Source: Candidatus Hydrogenedentota bacterium (GTDB taxonomy: Bacteria > Hydrogenedentota > Hydrogenedentia > Hydrogenedentales > SLHB01). From it: a stretch of DNA of 33,181 bases. The translations under genes were made by a program, and so were the position numbers. The stretch covers positions 1 through 33,181 of the forward strand of contig JADLGB010000108.1 in the NCBI GenBank assembly GCA_020849535.1, given 5' to 3'. Positions 31,454 to 33,181 of this stretch are shown here, piece by piece (the first letter of the stretch is position 1; every line of letters starts with the position of its first letter). Under the pieces are notes generated by a model. It was not told the origin of the DNA. It ran no database searches and worked only from the letters and a program-made list of their open reading frames with translations.

Positions 31454-32797
31454 ATGACCAAGAGAATTTCCCGCAGAATGTTTCTGGCCGGGTCGGCCGC
31501 CGCCGTCGCCGCGGGGTGCGCCTCGACCGGCAAGGCGCCCGGCAAACTCAGTTCGCGTTCGCCGAACGAGAAACTCAATGTGGCCGGTATCGGCGTCGGC
31601 GGTAAGGGCGCCAGCGACGTAGACGGCGCCAGCAAGCACGCCAATATCGTCGCCTTGTGTGATGTCGATCTGGAGCAGGGCCGCGCCTCGTTCGAGCGCA
31701 TGCCCGACGTGCCCCGCTTCCAGGACTACCGCAAAATGCTCGACAAGATGGGCAAAGACATCGACGCTTGCACCGTATCGACGCCCGACCACATGCACGC
31801 CATGATCGCGATGCATTGCATCAAGATGGGCAAGCATGTCTATGTTCAGAAACCCCTCACCAAAGACATCCACGAGGCGCGCATGCTCACGGAAGCCGCG
31901 CGCCAGTACAAGGTCGCCACGCAGATGGGTAACCAGGGCCACTGCGAAGACGGCGTGCGCCAGTTCTGCGAGATTCTCTGGTCCGGCGAAATCGGCCAAG
32001 TGCACGAAGCCCACACATGGACGAACCGGCCCATTTGGCCGCAGGGCATACCTGATCCGCTGCCTGCCGAGCCGGTGCCTGCCACGCTCGACTGGGACCT
32101 CTGGTTGGGCGGCGCGCCCGAGCGCCCCTACAACAAGGGGTATTGCCCCTTCAAATGGCGCGGCTGGTGGGATTTCGGCTGCGGCGCCCTGGGCGACATG
32201 GCCTGCCACATCATGGACCCCGTCTACTGGTCGCTGAAGCTCGATGCGCCGCTGAGTGTCGAGGTGATCTCCCAGGAAGGCTGCAACGCGCAGACCGCGC
32301 CCAACAAGTCCGTGCTGAAGTATGAATTCGGCCAGCGCGGCGATCTGCCCCCCGTCACGGTGTATTGGCACGACGGCGGCAACCTGCCTCCTTATCCAGA
32401 GGGCGTACCGGCTGAAGAGAAGCTCGGCAACGGCGAAGGCGACAATGGTTCGCTGCTCATCGGCGACAAGGGATTGCTGACTTGCGGCACCTACGGCAAC
32501 GACGTTCGTCTGCTGCCCGCCGCGCGCATGGCCGACTACAAGTTCCCCGAGCCGAGCATCCCGCGCATCAAGGATGAAGATTCTTACCTCAACTGGCTCG
32601 AGGCTGCCAAGGGTGGCGCGCCCGCCGCGTCGAACTTCGACTACTCGGGTCCCTTCACGGAAATGGTCCTTCTCGGGAATCTGGCCCTCCGCACCGGCAA
32701 GAAGATCGAGTGGGATGCGGCAAACATGAAGGTGACAAACGTCCCCGAGGCGAACGAACTCGTCCGCACCAACTACCGCAAGGGTTGGAGCCTGTAG
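31454..32797 (+). CDS. Tat-exported Gfo/Idh/MocA-family oxidoreductase
   Basis: A 447-residue NAD(P)-dependent oxidoreductase. The N-terminus carries a Tat motif (SRRMFLAG, residues 6-13) and AAGC at 19-22, which fits a Tat-exported lipoprotein. The Rossmann domain has NVAGIGVGGKG (42-52), IVALCDVD and TVSTPDHMHA. VYVQKPLT (119-126) holds the family Lys-Pro, with Gln in place of Glu of the usual EKP. MGNQGHCEDGVRQFCE and GEIGQVHEAHTWTNRP are typical of the planctomycete-type branch. Related enzymes oxidise or epimerise sugars or inositols, or hydrolyse glycosides through NAD-assisted oxidation-elimination (as in GH109). The substrate is unknown. GAAAGG lies about 10 nt before the ATG. Confidence 0.92.
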   Translation: MTKRISRRMFLAGSAAAVAAGCASTGKAPGKLSSRSPNEKLNVAGIGVGGKGASDVDGASKHANIVALCDVDLEQGRASFERMPDVPRFQDYRKMLDKMGKDIDACTVSTPDHMHAMIAMHCIKMGKHVYVQKPLTKDIHEARMLTEAARQYKVATQMGNQGHCEDGVRQFCEILWSGEIGQVHEAHTWTNRPIWPQGIPDPLPAEPVPATLDWDLWLGGAPERPYNKGYCPFKWRGWWDFGCGALGDMACHIMDPVYWSLKLDAPLSVEVISQEGCNAQTAPNKSVLKYEFGQRGDLPPVTVYWHDGGNLPPYPEGVPAEEKLGNGEGDNGSLLIGDKGLLTCGTYGNDVRLLPAARMADYKFPEPSIPRIKDEDSYLNWLEAAKGGAPAASNFDYSGPFTEMVLLGNLALRTGKKIEWDAANMKVTNVPEANELVRTNYRKGWSL

Positions 32798-32811
32798 TCC
32801 TCACGCGTTCC

Positions 32812-32859
32812 AGGGCGCGCGGCCAGACCAAGGGCCGCGCGCCCTTTCTATTTCTTCTC
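32812..32859 (+). terminator. Intrinsic terminator of the Gfo/Idh/MocA gene
   Basis: A perfect 13-bp GC-rich stem (AGGGCGCGCGGCC with its complement, 32812-32845) is followed by a T-rich run, TTCTATTTCTTCT. It starts 14 nt after the stop codon. Confidence 0.9.
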
Positions 32860-32881
32860 ATCCTAAGAACGGCAGTTGAAT

Positions 32882-32937
32882 GGGACTGACCCTGTCTTTC
32901 GCGTAGGCTTTGCGGAGCGAAACACGGGGTCTGTCCC
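32882..32937. repeat. Palindromic dispersed element, copy B
   Basis: GGGACTGACCC pairs with GGGTCTGTCCC (one mismatch), and inside it TGTCTTTCGC pairs with GCGAAACA (one bulge). The result is a hairpin of about 19-20 bp around a GTAGGCTTTGCGGA loop. The left 30 nt match the element at 5065-5153. It lies 22 nt after the terminator's T-run and about 125 bp before tRNA-Ser. Confidence 0.7.
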
Positions 32938-33019
32938 TCACCCAGTGCAAGATGGAGACCCAACAAGGGGGAACGGGCGCCTCGCCAGTGGTTTGAGTAC
33001 CACCAGAATGCGCCTGGGT

Positions 33020-33049
33020 TTGCATCAAATCCTCGCCGCGTGCTACTCT
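33020..33049 (+). promoter_or_regulatory. Candidate tRNA-Ser promoter
   Basis: TTGCAT (33020-33025), an 18-nt spacer and TACTCT (33044-33049) would start transcription about 8 nt before the mature tRNA. The boxes are moderate matches. Confidence 0.35.
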
Positions 33050-33063
33050 AATCACGCCTTTCC

Positions 33064-33153
33064 GGAGAGATGACCGAGTGGCTGAAGGTGGCGGCCTGCT
33101 AAGCCGTTGTACGGGGTAAACCCGTACCCCGGGTTCGAATCCCGGTCTCTCCG
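33064..33153 (+). tRNA. tRNA-Ser(GCU)
   Basis: The acceptor stem GGAGAGA/TCTCTCC is perfect (7 bp), and the discriminator base G is followed by a genome-encoded CCA (33154-33156). The anticodon loop CTGCTAA has GCT at 33098-33100, reading AGC/AGU serine codons. A long variable arm (GTACGGG/CCCGTAC with a GTAAA loop) is diagnostic of a class II tRNA, and the T-arm has TTCGAAT in a CCGGG/CCCGG stem. A TTTTTTC run right after the CCA could be its terminator. Confidence 0.97.
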
Positions 33154-33181
33154 CCATTTTTTCTTCCATTCCCACTACCCA

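Noticed and set aside
31313..32371. 352-codon minus-strand frame opposite the Gfo/Idh/MocA gene
   Set aside because: Shadow frame; the plus-strand gene has a promoter, Tat signal and terminator.
32858..33175. Minus-strand frame of 105 codons across the repeat and tRNA gene
   Set aside because: It spans a tRNA and a palindromic repeat; its translation is a by-product of both.
1..33181. CRISPR array, phage genes, insertion sequence or defence system
   Set aside because: No regularly spaced direct repeats, integrase, transposase, nuclease or toxin motifs were found in any frame.

Overview
The window (about 60% G+C) looks like chromosomal DNA of a Gram-negative heterotroph specialised in polysaccharide degradation. 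Signs of an outer membrane are an OmpA-type lipoprotein, a predicted beta-barrel ending in Phe, and many signal peptides. The gene style is a mix of sulfatase, FG-GAP protein, Tat-exported Gfo/Idh/MocA oxidoreductase, Tat-exported sugar isomerase-like protein, GH33, GH78 and several unclassified TIM-barrel proteins. This resembles Planctomycetota, Lentisphaerota/Verrucomicrobiota or Hydrogenedentota. The lineage is inferred from gene content; there is no rRNA or marker gene to prove it.

Layout. (1) 1-5072, plus strand: possible tail of an upstream gene, a fucosidase/beta-galactosidase-like hydrolase, a formylglycine sulfatase and an FG-GAP repeat protein. (2) 5254-8085: a Tat-exported L-fucose isomerase-like protein (minus) divergent from a GH33 sialidase (plus). 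(3) 8155-10620, minus: a membrane pyrophosphatase with a long leader. (4) 11398-18546, plus: an SSS-family symporter overlapping (ATGA) a polytopic membrane protein of unknown function, then an outer-membrane-type protein and a large GH67/GH20-like TIM-barrel protein. (5) 18640-22965, minus: FecR protein, OmpA lipoprotein, CHASE2 adenylate cyclase and a cNMP-binding HD-GYP protein, probably one transcription unit. (6) 23263-29020: a small membrane protein and a GH78 rhamnosidase (minus), divergent from a diiron metallo-beta-lactamase-fold protein (plus), then a TIM-barrel protein (minus). (7) 29473-33181, plus: an unclassified secreted hydrolase-like protein, a Tat-exported Gfo/Idh/MocA protein, and tRNA-Ser(GCU).

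Working together. The hydrolases (fucose-, sialic acid- and rhamnose-directed), the sulfatase and the isomerase/oxidoreductase proteins suggest attack on a heterogeneous, sulfated, deoxysugar-rich glycan, with an ion-coupled symporter for uptake. The cyclase-centred operon is a separate envelope-signalling module with the parts to link an envelope signal to cAMP and then to c-di-GMP turnover.

Two families of palindromic repeats are visible. One is a 56-nt hairpin element with two copies in the window, at 5065-5153 and 32882-32937. The other is a REPIN-like inverted pair at 29182-29321. No transposase, phage gene or CRISPR array was seen.
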